This document shows positions 39,101 through 53,100 of a stretch of DNA of 64,000 nucleotides, piece by piece. The DNA lies in NCBI RefSeq assembly GCF_048771995.1, contig NC_133032.1:22979501-23043500 (forward strand), written 5' to 3'. How positions within the stretch are numbered: the stretch's first letter is position 1; every line of letters starts with the position of its first letter. This DNA comes from Taeniopygia guttata. Taxonomy: Eukaryota; Chordata; Aves; Passeriformes; Estrildidae. The translations under genes were made by a program, and so were the position numbers. A model generated the notes under the pieces. It did no database searches. It was not told where the DNA came from and saw only the letters and a list, made by a program, of their open reading frames with translations.

Positions 39101-42100
39101 TGCAGGTGATGGTTTGATGTAACAAGACTCATTTGGGGACAGGAGGCTGCCTAACCACTGGTTCAACTGCAGTGACAGGCTCCACAAGGGAGAACTGCTG
39201 CAGAAAGAAAGCAACCCAGTACTGCAGGGCTGATCACATGCAGAGATGCAATAAAACTGGTTTTTCACACTTTCACAACATTAACAACTGATGAGCCAGG
39301 GCAACCTCTGAGCATTTGTACTTCTCTTGAAGCCCAGCCTAGCAGTTTTTTAAAAATTAAAAACAACAAAGAAGTAATAGAGGGAATATGTAGCCAACAG
39401 TGGGGCAAGGAGGATGAGTAAACCTTTCTTTGCCCACAATAAAAATGTTTTCAGCAAGCTGCACTTGAGAGCACTGTAGTGAGTGCTGCTACGTGAGGAT
39501 CCTGGGGAGAGGCAGCTCACACTGCAGCAGTGCTCCCTATGAGGGCGGGCAGGGTGAGCTTTTATCACTACTGGCTATTTTCTCCTTCCTCTAAGAGGCA
39601 CAGCTGTTAACCAGATACATGAAGCAGGAAGTCCTTCTACTTTCCTTTTCTAGTGCTTTGGGAACAGTTAATGAGAAGTCTGGGTCAGAGCTTATAAATA
39701 ATATGAAACTTAAAGTAAGCTAACAAATTCCTGCAGGAGAGAGTTTTCAAGAGAATGAGTGCTGTGATTCTTCTTTTTTGGCAAATAGTACAGCACACAA
39801 TTTGATTGCTGAACTGAAATACTCTGTGAGTTGCATGGCAATTCAAGCTCTGCCTCTTTTCATAAACATCCTTCATGTGCTTTTCCCCTCCTCTCATCCT
39901 GGCTGCTAGGAAGGCCTGACTATGGCTCTCTGCATACCCCAGAGAACTGGTAAATGAGGAAGAGAATGATAATGTAAAAAACTAAGCCACTGATACTTAA
40001 GTCTTAAATCAATATTAGAACAGGAAGCTTTAGTCTAGTGTATAGGTCAGGGCAGTATTTGAAATACAAACACTGGACAGCTTGGTTCATGGAGAGGGCT
40101 GGCTCAGAGAGCTCTGCTGCTCTAAGGAAAGCAGGATACAGCTGCTCCGTGCTGTAGATCAGCTCTGCTCCAGGCTGTTCCCCACAGAACACCAGAGAGA
40201 CTATTTTACTGCTCCAAGACCATCACAGAGTAGAACAGGCCAGGTTTCATGCAAAGCTGGGGTTTGGACTGCACTCAGAGAAAAGAGGAAAATCATTGCT
40301 CCTGCTCCAAGACAAAAGCCACGTGGACAGTGAGGCTCAAAAACATGTTCCTAGGAGTACTTAAAAAAACTTATCAAACTGGGAAATTGAGGCTCAGATT
40401 TATAAGATGTATCTAAAATGGGAACTATAAAGTCTACAATGTGACAAGCACTGCGGTCATAATTTTGATTCAAAAAACCAAACAAACTAAAAGCTGAACC
40501 CTACACAAACAACAAATTCCTAGAAATTCACAGAACTTAAAAGCAAGAGTGAAACTGTCATCCATGGTACTTCTATGGAATATTTGGTAGCACTGGGGCT
40601 AGTATATGCAGAAGCACCTTACCTTGTTGAGTGTCCAGGCTCATCAGCGAATTGCAGAATATTCTGAAGCACACTGAAATCAGAGTCATTTATAAGAAGT
40701 CTTGAGTCATGATTTTTTTACGTGAGTGGTTTTCAGTGAATGGTATTAGGCAGCTGTACTGCTGAAGTTACTGCAAAACTTTCAGTACTGAGGCTTTTGG
40801 AAACAACAGTTCTTAGACCTCAAACAAGCAAAATGCACACTTCAAAAGCACAAATACTGGCAGGGAGGCTCTGACCCCACAGAAACTGTATTAGCCTGAG
40901 ACTGGAGAACTGTATTCTCCCTTTGACATCAGCAAGTGAACCTGGATATACCCAAGAACTCCTCCACCCAGCCCCATTTCCATCTGTCAATGAACATAAT
41001 AAAATGCTCTGAAAGTTGCATGCAAAACAGGTTTTTCATTTCTCAGGGTTTAGAAAGACCAGTTACTATGGTTGGCTTACAGGGCAAACATACATATACA
41101 TTTCTGCACTAAAGCAACACCTTTTTAGGGGTGATATATATGTTCGGTGACTGTACCATATCCTCACTGCAAATACACTAGAGTTAGTGCATTAGATGCA
41201 CTGTTAAACCACTCTCTGTGATCTGGTTAAACAGTCATAACCAGGAAAACATCAAGCTGTGTAGCAAGCAAAAAGGACAATTGTTCTCATTACAATTACA
41301 TGCAAGAACTAAGCATGAGGAAGATTAGCAAAATTGAAACACTTTAAACACCATGTGTTTATTGTGCCACCATGCCATATATGTACATGTGCTTTCTGAC
41401 CCCTCTGAAGTATTTATGCCTTATGCCCCATGGGGACTTACTTTGGCACCTTTTATTTTAAAAACTGCCTAAGGATGCCCACACACAGCTCTACAGTCCA
41501 TGGTTTAAGAATTCTGGCAGACCCATGCCAGGATAGTCTTAACTGTGCAGTAGCTTGCACAGTGCCTGAAGAAACTCCAGGCAGCACAGTCTGCTCTTCC
41601 TGGGAAGACAGAACAAAACAAATCCCTACCTCTCATCAGCACTCTCTGACCAAGGACAGTATTTCTACATTTCCAAAGTGACTTTTCTTCCACGTTTATT
41701 TGGTTTTGCTTGTTTGCATTGGTTGAAATTGCCATTAAGAATATTAGGATGAAATATGCCATTGAGAATAACAGGACGTGAATAACAGAAAGCTATTCAA
41801 GTATATTATAGTAACCATGCTACATTTAATTCCCTAACACATACGGTGTATTCTTTTTAGGAATTTTGATCTGCATTTAGGACCAGACATACAAGTATTG
41901 ACTGAAAAGACAATCTTTCTAGACAATTTCTAGGGGGAAAAACAAAAACAGAAGAAGAGAAAGTGAAGCATGGAAAACACAGAAGCTAAGACTCAAAACC
42001 AGAGCTGTTTCACAAACTAACAAGTATAAGAAATTAATCCAAGTTAAGCTGCTACAGCAGACTGTACGACTAATGTGCAAGTGTTTGATGCATACCAGAG

Positions 42101-45100
42101 AACCTTGAAAGAGAAAAGGCATGTGAATAAAATATGATTCAATAAAATAATTCATGCTCAAATGACAGGATTTTAATTATGTGCAACTTCAGCCCTGTGA
42201 ATATGAAACAGGAAGCACCTCAGGCATTTAAGGCTCTGATGACAGGAGTTATACATTTATTCAGTTATTTACTTTATGAAATATTAAGTTGGATGCAGCA
42301 TTTGGAAAAAAAAGAAAAAAAACATAAAAAACAAACCAAAATCAAAACATAAAAACCAATGCACAGCAAATCCACAAAGACCATATCAATAATCAGGCCT
42401 ACCAGTTAAAGAATAACTGAAGTGACAGCATAAAGCCACTTCCCTCAGATGCCTGTGTGTTCCAAACACCTGTAGCATCAGCACAGACACTACAATAGTG
42501 CTGTCAAGAAATGCAACAGAAAGGCAGGTAAAAAAACCCCAAAATATGTGAAAGTGCGTATTTCAAAACAGTCTTGTTCAGGACTAACCTGGGAACATAA
42601 GAGAGCTCATACACTTGGGAGAGGGATGTATATCTGGATAAAGGTTTCAAAATAGTTCCCAAATCATTCAGGAAGAAAGCAAGAGTGGTAAAGCAATTAC
42701 ATATGGTGATGTTCACAAAGAAAACAGGAAATATAGTCCACTGGGGAGAAATATAAAAGACTACTAAAACAGGCAGCCTGTTGTGAATGCAAACATGAAA
42801 TTAGAAGAGAAAGCGATTCAAAACTCCCCCACAACAGCTCTTCCAAACCACAAAGCCCAGCAAACCAGCTAAGAAGCAAGCAGGCAACACTATGTATCTA
42901 AATGAATCCTTTTAAAATCCTCTTTGCTTTGCAGCTCATTCTATACTCAAATGGTACTGGGAGGGTTTTTAAAGTAAATGTCTAGTGAAAGTTCAAGAAA
43001 AATTTAAGCAAAAAAGTAAAGATCATGTAAATATAAGTTAAAGGGTCACTGTTTTAGTAAAGCAGCAGGGAAGCTAAAGCAAACAATTAGGTCTTTTGTG
43101 CTCAAACAATTGGCTGGATTAGTGCTTGAATGGACACAGAAATCTTACGTATCAAATAAACTGTATTGAGAGTTGGAGTATCAATTTACATATGAAGAAT
43201 ATGACTAGAGATCAGTGCAGGAGGGGATCCACAACTGTGACATGGTACACTGGCCAATTTTCAGAATCACTGGCATCTAGACAGGCCTTGACTTCAAGTG
43301 ACACAGCTCTGCTTGTCCCAGCAGAGACGTGCAGACAGGCAGCAAGATAAGAACTCATGAAAATCTGAGTACAGGAAACTAGAGCTGGCCTTTCTCTGGC
43401 ATTTTTTGAATGTCTGAATCACCAAATCTTTTTTTAAGTAGCTTTGGGCATAATCTTTGAAACACAGATTTTATCTTTTTTCTGGGCACAGGATGAAAGA
43501 AATAATCACTTAATGTGCCATAAAGAAAGCAAGAGGAACAAGAAAGAAAAGAGAGTAGGAATGCACAAGGTTAAAAACAAGGGGAAAACAAACCTATGGT
43601 GGTAATGTGTGATTGGACAAAAGAACCCCAGTTAAACAAGGAAAGAAATCCTTACTGGTCACACACAGGGTCAGAAATAATACCGGGGAGAAATTTCAAG
43701 TAGTCTGCTACTATGCTTAACAGAAGAAACAAGATCCTGCAAACTAAGCTTGAGAATTATTAAATATGAAATTAGAGGAAATTATTCCAACACACTGGAT
43801 AAATACAGCAGGCTCATCTGCAGCAGCATGCTCAACTCTGGTTAGGCTGTTAAGAGATACTCAGATTTTTGAGAAAATACAATCAACTGATGCTCAAACT
43901 GCAATGGGATTAGTGCATCTGTGAATGAGTGTCAGCAGCTCATCCCAAATACCCACTGCTAGATGTGCAAGGAAAGAAGAGGATTGTGTGACAGTAAATA
44001 AAGTCACAAAGGCCATTTGACTGCAGACCGAATGTATCAGACAGTCTCATGAGAAGGCAGTGACTACTGCTGGAGAGAAGTAATCCCTGGCTTTTGGAAG
44101 TGAAGGTTTCAGCACATGTGTCTTCATTTTATAAAGTGTTCCAAATACCATTCTTATATCTGAGGTAAAGTCACTATAAATTCTTTAGAATTTGCTTCTT
44201 CCTGATACCCAGGACACCACCTCAGAATCCTACAAGAAATCCTCCTTGTGTCAGGTAAGAGGGAGTCTCCAGTCAGAACACCAACCTTCTCACAATTTAT
44301 TTTTTCTCAAATTTTCTAAACTTACTTTCATTTCAGGGACGCTTCATCTTCTGCTCTAGAGACAGAATACATACAGCTTCCCTTTTATATGAATCCTGCA
44401 TTACCACCCACCTTTGATCCCCTTCCTCTCTCTATATCTGCTATTGTAATTTCACAGACTTTGCCAGGAGGAACCACTAGATCACTTAAGCAGAGCTCCA
44501 GTATAATGCAGGCACTAACTTTCACCCAGCCACCCCTGCTGAAATCCATACACTTCAGTGAAATGAAAGCAAGAGATTAAATTGTACACTGCAGGAGACC
44601 CTGCAGCACAAGCTGCACTGGCAGAAAACTGGGCAAAACCATATGCAAATTATTCCATCAGGAAACAACTGCCTGCACTGCAGAGAAAGTCAGTCAATGT
44701 TACCAATTTGGCATTAAAACCTCACTTCTTTCTAACACAGAATCTAAAAGTAGAACATGCAATATGTAAAAATTACTGATAATCTAATTTTCCCTTAGAT
44801 GTCTATGCTATGTTGTATGTAATGAACACTTTCCCTATCCTTGACTAACTGCTGGTGTTTAGGAGAGAATAAAAAAAATACAAACAAAAGCCACCACAGA
44901 ACAACATGAACAAAGGAAAAAGCCCTCTCTTACAGCAGAAATTATGCTAAGATTTTATTATAATTACTGTCTTAATGCAGCTGATACAAATTCAGACTTA
45001 ATATCTGATCTGTAGATTTGCTTCTGAAACTTCTAAGTATATACACAGTAAGTTTACAATTCAAGCCAGCATGGTCCTACCATCTTTACAAGTACTGGTA

Positions 45101-47324
45101 TAAATGCCTTATTACCTTCTCAGATGGAGGGCTGGAACCTTATGGCAAGATGGAAATCACACAGTTTAATTCTCACACCACTGGGTTTGCACAGTGCTTT
45201 CATAGGCAGAGACTCCTTCACAACAGCAGGAACGATGCCTTCCAAGAGCACATCTCAGCAGAAGACCGGGCAGGATTCCTATACCAACAAGCAAGGCACA
45301 CTGCACCCAGAGTATCAGCAACCTCTCTATTGTTCTAGGCTATGAAAAATATCTTGCCCTAGAAAAGAAAAAAGTGACTTAATGACACTAATGACAAAAA
45401 TGTAGGAAACAGGCTAACAGCTCAGAAGGTTCTATTTATAGGGGCTTAAGCCTGAGGTAGGCCTAAGTGACAGTGACACCGTTGATAATTAAAAAGGACG
45501 AAGTACTTCACTATACTGATAACAAACGTTAATAATATATGTACTTTGAAAATACAGAGTAAGAGACTTCAATCAGATTCCAGTGACCTCTTCATGACAA
45601 TTTCTATCCCAATCACACCAGTAGTGATTAGATGTTCACCAAGTTAATGGTCAATGACATGCATGACATGAGCTCTGGACTACAAAAATACGTTTTTACT
45701 AGCTTGTTTGTCACTTTATATTGCAATCTGTCAATCCTGTTCCATTTGGAAGTATTTTTTAAAATATTCTGCAAAAAAAATAATTTATATTCATCTATTC
45801 TCAGTTTATGCAATGAAATATACATTACAAAGAAGTAACATTACAAGTAATGACCTTGTCTGGCTGTAGTGAAGATGAGCAACGTGAAGGTCCTCAAACA
45901 GCATTAATACCAAAAGTGAGCACAGAACCCAACACTGGGACAGCCCCACAGGCTGGAACAAGGTACCCACTTAATCAAATTGCACCACTGCCAGACTTGG
46001 CAAATGGCACCTGCTGAACAGTTCCAGAAAGTTCAGAAGAGAAGAATTAATACGTCATTTTCCCTGCCCCTCGCTCACTATGAAGAGCCTTGTTCTGTGA
46101 CAGCAGAGGAGGGATGAAATGGCACACAAGAAATACAGCATGTCTAACTTTAGCTTCCCTCTATTTCTGATGGAGTAACTTCAAAGGCAGCAAAGAAGTT
46201 GCAGTCTGCTCCCATTAAAATTCAGAACAGTTTCCCCTGAACAACTTCAAGAGGAGAACTTTATATTAGGAAAAGCACACACCACTGAAATCAGACAAAA
46301 TACACTTTAAGAGAAGTATTGTGATTAAAGGAGTGTTTTCAACAGCACTGCAGAAGTTCACAGTGACTTACCCAACCTCTATTCTATGGCAATGCTATAC
46401 ATATCCAAAAGGCTGGCACACCAGCAATGGAAAATGAAGGTAAAAGACAAGGAGGGGAACTCCTATGACTTAGGGTAGTCAGTACTCACTGTGCAACAGC
46501 ATTTGCCCCAAGTACTTTTCCCTTAGAAGAACAAAAGCACAGCTGTGTAGGCAATGCTTGCTTTTTTAACAGCTAAATACCTCTTCCTGTGTCTACATAT
46601 GGTCCAGTGCCTAGAGATCAGCTATCACACCCATGTAAGAGGGAGAAATGAAACTAAAAGTACTACAACACTCATGTATCCCATCTCTTGTAAGCTGTGA
46701 GCCACCATGTGACTACAGCCTGCGTGGAATCTCAAAGTCCCCACCTGCAGTCAACAGGGCACATGGGGCAGAAATCAAGCTTAACCACACAACAAACAAA
46801 ACAAAACAAAAAAAAAGCAGGGGAGCTGTGAAGTTTTGAAAGAGTATGACAACTACTGTGATAAACAGTATGACTTTTACTACTAAACAGATTTCCAGCC
46901 ATAAGACCTCAAAATAATTAACTAAAAATAACCTGAAGTGATAATAAGGTCAAGCTTGAACATGCCTTAAAAACTGGAGAAAGCTGAATGTGTTCCTTGA
47001 AGTAATCAGATAATGCTGGAACAATGCAAAGGAATTACAATCAACATGAAAACACATTTTAAAACGTGAACATTAAAACTTAGCTTTGCTGCTGTCAGAC
47101 ACAGAGGTGCCTGTGTGAATTCACATGTACAGCACACCTTTCCCACAATAAGAATGCAGATAAATTGCCACTTTAAAATGGGCAGGCACTCCAGAGAAAA
47201 CACAAGACACTATCGTTGACTCGCGATGAAAGCCAGGAAAAATATAAAGACTTTTTAATAAGACAAATCTAAATTATTTAAATAGCACTTAATGCTTCTA
47301 CCATTTTATCTTTTACCCCACTTA

Positions 47325-47530
47325 CAGTCTCATTAATATCAGTTACTTCCCACAATAGCTTTGTGACCAAGGCCATCTACTGGTGAGTGGGGTGAATCAA
47401 TGAGGTTTGTTGGCCAGATTTAATTAGTGCTTGTCAAGATTTAGGCACATGTATCGAAATTGTGCCAGGCAGCTGTCAGGAATTAATAAATATGATCACA
47501 ATTTTCGATGAACAAATAAAAAATTAAGGC
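47325..47530. promoter_or_regulatory. candidate conserved noncoding element
   Basis: Contains TTTAATTAG, CAGCTG, GGAATTAATAAAT and several Cdx/Hox-like cores in a stretch with no open frames of note. Offered as a candidate from texture only. Confidence 0.22.
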
Positions 47531-48409
47531 TTCCCAAATCCACATGGACCTAAAGAACCATGATGTTGCCCAGGGGAGAAGAGTGTGGTATTTTGAATCT
47601 GCATCCCGTTGTAATCCAGACGTCACGTCACCTCACTGCTCTGTGTAAAATGAATCAGACATATCAGTGTTGCTAATAGAGATATGAATTTTACCCCCAA
47701 AATCACTACCAAACCAGGTAACATTGTTTTCAAGAATTAATGGGGTCTGAATGGAAACATTTGTAGGCTAAAACTGCAAGCATTTGAAATGGAGATCTAT
47801 TGGCTGCACACCATAGTTACAATTGTAGTTGTCCCCAGGCACTAGGCAACAGAAATGGATACCAGGCAAGGAAATGGAAGGGAAATTAAGCACACCCACA
47901 TCCTTACACACTGTCATTTCCAAGGTGATGTCTGAGACGGATCAGCAAGGGAAACTGGGAGCAATAGCAAGCTATGACACAGAAATCCCCACACTATTCT
48001 ACTGTTAACTGCTGGGCACCATTGTTCCCAAATCAGGAAGATGTTTTTAATAAGACACTTCCTTCAGCTCTTTTTTCCAAACTCTGTAATACTTAAGTTA
48101 GCCCTATGATTTTTAGAGTAAGGTATTTGAGTGGTAGCACTGGAAATCCCCAAATTACAAGACAATATTCTCCCCATTTTTGAGATGAAGTAAAATTAAC
48201 CCTTTACTCATCCTTTCTGCCATAGGAATTTCTAGCAACCTCAACAGCATATAGAAATATATTCACTAGGAACTAGCCTGAAGAAAGTAAAATAATTTCT
48301 TATTGCTACTTTTGGATAGCAACATAGAAACCAGAAGTTCTTGTTTTGCTTGAACAAATGACACAGAAGAAAATATCTCCACAAGCGAAAATGTGGTTGC
48401 CATAAAATG

Positions 48410-49050
48410 TCAAATTCCCTTCAGTGGCCATCACTTCAGTCTGATTAATTGCTATGATGATCAGATTTATGACAGAGACTTTATGGATGGCAGGTAAAAT
48501 GAGGCAAACCTTCCACGTTTGTCCATTAAAAGTTGGGTTTGGGGCTGGTTTGTGAGGGTTTTTCTAGGGTGAGATGGTGTTTTTTCTTCTGAAGCCAATA
48601 TGAGACTATAAATCCAGTTTAATTACACCAGTTTTATTCAGTGTGGAAGAATGCCATTTTCCAATACAGCGAGCTTAGTAATTTATATGCCTGTCTGATT
48701 TATTTATGGTGCAATAAATCCATGGATAGTTCTGTGTCTGTTGGGAGATTTGCAGTCTCCAGGATAAGTTTTTAATTGAAGATCAGAAGTGGGGAAAAAA
48801 CCCAAACCTCAAACTGCTGCCTCCTTTGGCTCCAACCCACAAGACAGACTACTTCAGAAGAATAAAACTGTTGCATGTAAATTTCCAATCACATATCACA
48901 TCTTTTGCAGCAAAAGTGTGTTATCAACTAGCTGATGAGCTTTAGATGTTCCTCTCATTAAGTCATTGGATCAAAAGAGCTGAACTATGGAAAATTAAAT
49001 TTATACCTTCAATTACAATTACTATGAATCACAGTAATTACACTTAACAC
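48410..49050. promoter_or_regulatory. candidate enhancer block with two inverted homeobox-type motifs
   Basis: GATTTATT (48697-48704) and AATAAATC (48713-48720) form a perfect 8-bp inverted repeat around TATGGTGC. AATTACT (49017-49023) and AGTAATT (49033-49039) form another. TGATTAATTGC, TTTAATTACACC and CAATTACAATTAC also occur. The block lies about 550 bp to 1.2 kb beyond the likely MAIP1 3' end. The repeats are directly visible; the regulatory role is inference. Confidence 0.28.
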
Positions 49051-49599
49051 TTTCGAAACACTGCACTTATGTCTACAACATGCCTTGGTAGACAGTTGGC
49101 TTTATATTTGAAGATGATAAAGGGGATGAAGAACCCTGTTATGATCTCCTGTTGATCTGCATAGAAAAGCCTCCAGCTACTTACACCAAAATTTCATGTT
49201 CAGAAACCAGAGATGAAGTGACAATAAGGAAGTTGTTCAGTTGCAACATTGTAAAGATTTGGTCATTTCTTTAACACACATTTGAAACAGAGGACTTCAT
49301 TTAACTTCATTCCTCTTTTAAATTCATGTTTTCAACTGATTTTTCTTCCATAATTCTCTAAACTTGGAATTGCCTATACACTACTGAATTGAAAGGAATG
49401 AGTTTTTTTTTTTAATTTTCCAAAACATATATATCTGTTTGAGCCATTTTCCCAGTGCAATCGTAAAAGCTTTTTCTTTCTCCAATCCTGCAGCAAATAC
49501 TAATAGCAGCTCTAACTTTCTTAACCTCAAATGTATTCAAAAGCAAGATTACCTCAAAATGAACTGCTGAGGCTAGACAAGCTAAGAAGTCCATCTACC

Positions 49600-50027
49600 T
49601 TTATTTCATCTTGCATATTATTGTTATATATTGTACAGTCCCTAAAGAAAAAAAAGAAACACAAGAAAGTAACTTAGAAGGGCCATCACTCATTAAGTGT
49701 TGTTTATTTTCAAATAGTACCATTTCTTGTCAGAATGTAAGAAATTGACATATCCATTGCATCTGCCTGAATGAAACTGTGCTGTCTAAACGCCTTGGAT
49801 GAGCACTGGAACAAATTAAATTTCTACCAGCCTGTTCCAGGGAAAAGGCTTTGCTGTAACCATGCAGCACAGTGCAAGCTTCAGAAAGAATTTATGGAAA
49901 TCATACATAGAAAATTCATCCCTCTTTTGGAGGAAAGGGCAGGAAGGGAAAAAAAGACCCCAAAAAGCCTGGCATTTGTTACATCAAAACAATTACAGTG
50001 GTACATAAAAAGGCTGTAAGAAGGCAT
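49600..50027 (-). other. MAIP1: probable MAIP1 3' untranslated region
   Basis: Between the MAIP1 stop codon and the farthest nearby poly(A) signal considered. On the minus strand AATAAA occurs at 50032-50027 (overlapping the stop), 49708-49703 and 49605-49600. The actual cleavage site cannot be read from sequence. The plus-strand 82-codon frame at 49771-50019 lies antisense to this region and is not supported. Confidence 0.5.
49703..49708 (-). terminator. candidate MAIP1 polyadenylation signal
   Basis: AATAAA on the minus strand, about 320 nt after the stop codon. A second AATAAA lies at 49600-49605 and a third overlaps the stop codon at 50027-50032. Any of the three may be used. Confidence 0.45.
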
Positions 50028-50106
50028 TTATTCTAATAGCCTTGGATGTTCAATCCGTGTAATAGTCCAGTCTGGTTTTGCTCCTTCTGTAAACTCCCTT
50101 TGGAAC
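50028..50106 (-). CDS. MAIP1: MAIP1 coding exon 5 (terminal)
   Basis: Completes Glu221 and encodes FQREFTEGAKPDWTITRIEH and PRLLE, then TAA at 50028-50030. Acceptor CTTTTTCAG|. The stop codon sits inside GAATAAATG, so a canonical poly(A) hexamer overlaps the end of the coding sequence. Confidence 0.95.
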
Positions 50107-53100
50107 CTGAAAAAGGAAAGATAATAAGTGAAGAGTTGTTAAGATTTATTTGACCTTAAGGAGCTACTAATATGACAAGGAATCATAAAGAAATACTTTA
50201 CTTCAAACTTATTGCTGTAAAAGCTACTTAAAACTTTAATGCTTATTGCCCAAAATGGAAGATAAGTTATTTCCATAGTACGAAACAGAATGCACTGACT
50301 TCAGAGTATTTAGGTTCAGATCCCACAGACAGGATCAAGCAGCAATTGTAAAGACCCTGATATCAAGAAAACACTCAGTTTTCACAGCAGGAAAGCTTTA
50401 CAGGAGATCTGGATCTGTAAATAAAGGGTTTCATTCAATGGGATGGTAAGTGAAGGGAAATCATGTGCTCCATATTTTACTTGAAAATTTTCCTCCTGCC
50501 CGAAGTGTAGTTTAAAAGGTAATATATATTCAGAACTACATCAAAGATCAAGTTAACAGTAGTACTGAGTCTCCCCCATCTAAAGACAAGTCTGAGCTTC
50601 AAGCTGAATTCTCATGTTCTCAAATTATCAGCATGTCATGGACAAGAGCAGTATAATACCACTGCTTTTCAACTATGTGCAAATCCACTCCTGCAAAGTG
50701 GGATTGGGAAGATATTTAGGCTTTAGGGGAACGCTCTCAAGGTTAATGGAACCTTAGAAATCTCCAACTCTAAGGAAGATGCTGAATTCATCTGAGGAAT
50801 GGATCCACAACAATCTATCCAATCAAAAAAGTACTTGTCTACTCATGAGTGTTACTTTTGTTTCAGAGCTCCTCATCACCTAGACTCCATATTTTCAATT
50901 TCAAAAGTGGATGTAGAAATCCTTGATCATACCACATTTATCACATAAAAATCCTCACTTCTCCCAGCTTCTTAGAATCTTATTTTCAATACATTTTGCC
51001 AACTGTGTAGATATTTTCTGCACTGCTCTGATATCAGTACACCAATACAGACATTATTTATAAGCATTCCTATGAAAATCCATCTTCCTAATGAGCGCTT
51101 TGAAGATCAGAAACCTCATTCAGTGCTCCAAATACCACTCTCCCTTACAGAAGAAGAGTTCCCATTAATACTGACTCAGAAGCGAGAAAATAACATCATG
51201 ACATTGGGGATATTTTAAAAATTTGGCCCTAAAACCAAAACTGGAAAGCTGGATGACAATTAACTTAGATTAGAATCAAAGTAAATTAAAAACACTGGCT
51301 TCTGCAGTGGCACAGTGGGAGCGCTTGCAGAACTGCCTACCCCACAGGACCTCATGGACATGGGACAAGAAAGGGACAAGCAAGCTTACTCATAGTTTGC
51401 GGTTAAAAGATGCTTCTTTTCTTTTGTGTTTTCATCTCCAAACACAATCTGGAAGACTTTGGCTTCACCTGGTACTTCATCAGGTAGATTAGCACCATTT
51501 AGATACCAGAAGCACATCAGGATGCTAACAAACTTTCTTCCTGTTGGAAATAAATCAAAACTTAGTTAGAGCTAAGTTAGATCTCATGTTTCTCGTTGGT
51601 CAAATACTCCTATTTGCTACCTAGCATATATTCTACTGAGACCCTGGAAGGACAGCAGACTTCAGCCATAAAGAATACAGGATAGAATAATGAGTGATAA
51701 AGCTATTTTATGCCATACTCATGCTGTTAAGCAGAAATAAAAAATACACTCTGTAAAAAAATATGTATTTTATCATGAGTGTGATGTCACATGTATATAA
51801 TGAAACTGTATAAAAAAAGTTGGCTCCCACAAATTCCAAAGCTAACTACAAATGTGTGCAGAGTAGTTCAAACGTGGGAGCAATCTAAGAGGAGAAAAAG
51901 AAATTCCTGTTTCCCAAACCATGAAAAATGCTTCCTGGGTCTGACAACTTGAAATGCTCAACTGAAGACCCAGGGTTAGACCCACATATCACCTCCACTG
52001 TGTCTGACAGTGAACAAAAAACAAAATGCTGGTATCCAATCAAAAGAAAAACTTGCTTGAGCTCAGCACTAGCTTAAAAAAACCCCCAAACCATTCAAGG
52101 ATTCCTAGAACAAAATGTATTTCATGACAGAAAGACTAAACCAGCAAAATTTACTTCATTACCAGCCTTCACTATTCTTTTTGCAGGATGCATTTTCATT
52201 GTCAAAGCAAACAGCTTTTAACATATATTAGAATAATTGTTTTTGAGGTGGTTTCACATTGCTGAGGAATAATAACATAAAATTCTGTACAAAAGAAGAG
52301 GAATAAGCAAAACCCAAACAGAAGTCAAAACAGTACCATGATGTATTAACGATAATGTGTGCCCCTAGTTTAAAAGGAAATAAAGAAATTTTACATGGAT
52401 GAATTAGAAACTGAGAAACAAGGAATGAGAAACAGTATTCAAAACCAGATCTGCATGGAAAATGTGTGTTCAGTAGCAAACCCAGGAAATAAGACTGCTC
52501 ATTGCTGAAATGTTTTAGGGTTCTAAACATACCATCATCATCATAGTAAATGCGAACATCTCCTTCTGTTGTGTACATGATTGCATCAATGTCAGCTGCT
52601 AAAGCATCCCTGTGGCTGTCAGGGAGCAAAGAAATCTTTTCCTTCAGCACCTGAAGTACCTAAATTCAGAAAAACTGTCACTTAGTTTTTCATTAGGAAA
52701 TTTAATTAACAATCTATTTCTACTGCAGTTAATAAAATGAGCTGTACTGCTAAAACATTCATCTAACACGTGTAACAACTGAAGTGAAAAAGCACTAGGA
52801 AGTTTGGGCATTCCTAAACCCTAATTCAGCAACACTGAAGAAGGTCCTTACTGCTCAAAACAAGTGAAAACCAAGTATCTTAAAAAATGTTTAGAAAAGG
52901 TACTGTCAAAACAGCAGCAGCAACACAAGCCATGTCAGCCCAGAACAGACCAGTGAAGCTTGCTCCACAGTCACACTCTGCCTTCTCACTGCGGAATTCC
53001 CTCTATGTGCAGGTTCTTAAGCTTGCAATTCGGTATCTTTTAGCTATCTCTCACAAATTTCTTTGAAAATCAGTTTCATTAACAATGAGTTTCTTTGCCA

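Larger units (their letters stand above)
26216..47324. other. intergenic DNA, no gene seen
   Basis: About 21 kb of AT-rich sequence without a supportable exon or RNA gene. The longest frame is 38554-38979 plus (141 codons), with no recognisable domain and an Ile/Lys-rich end typical of AT-rich noncoding DNA. I searched for the start of SPATS2L, the expected left neighbour, by looking for its N-terminal motifs on the minus strand and did not find it. Small repeats inside are listed separately. GC-richer patches at 31800-32150 and 34000-34270 contain overlapping frames on both strands and look like compositional noise. Confidence 0.5.

Noticed and set aside
51299..51330. tRNA-like A-box (TGGCACAGTGG) in MAIP1 intron 4
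   Set aside because: No B-box, no cloverleaf and no acceptor stem follow; at most a worn SINE remnant.
52228..52650. 140-codon minus-strand frame as a separate gene
   Set aside because: Only the part 52533-52650 is real and it is MAIP1 exon 3; the rest is intron 3 read-through.
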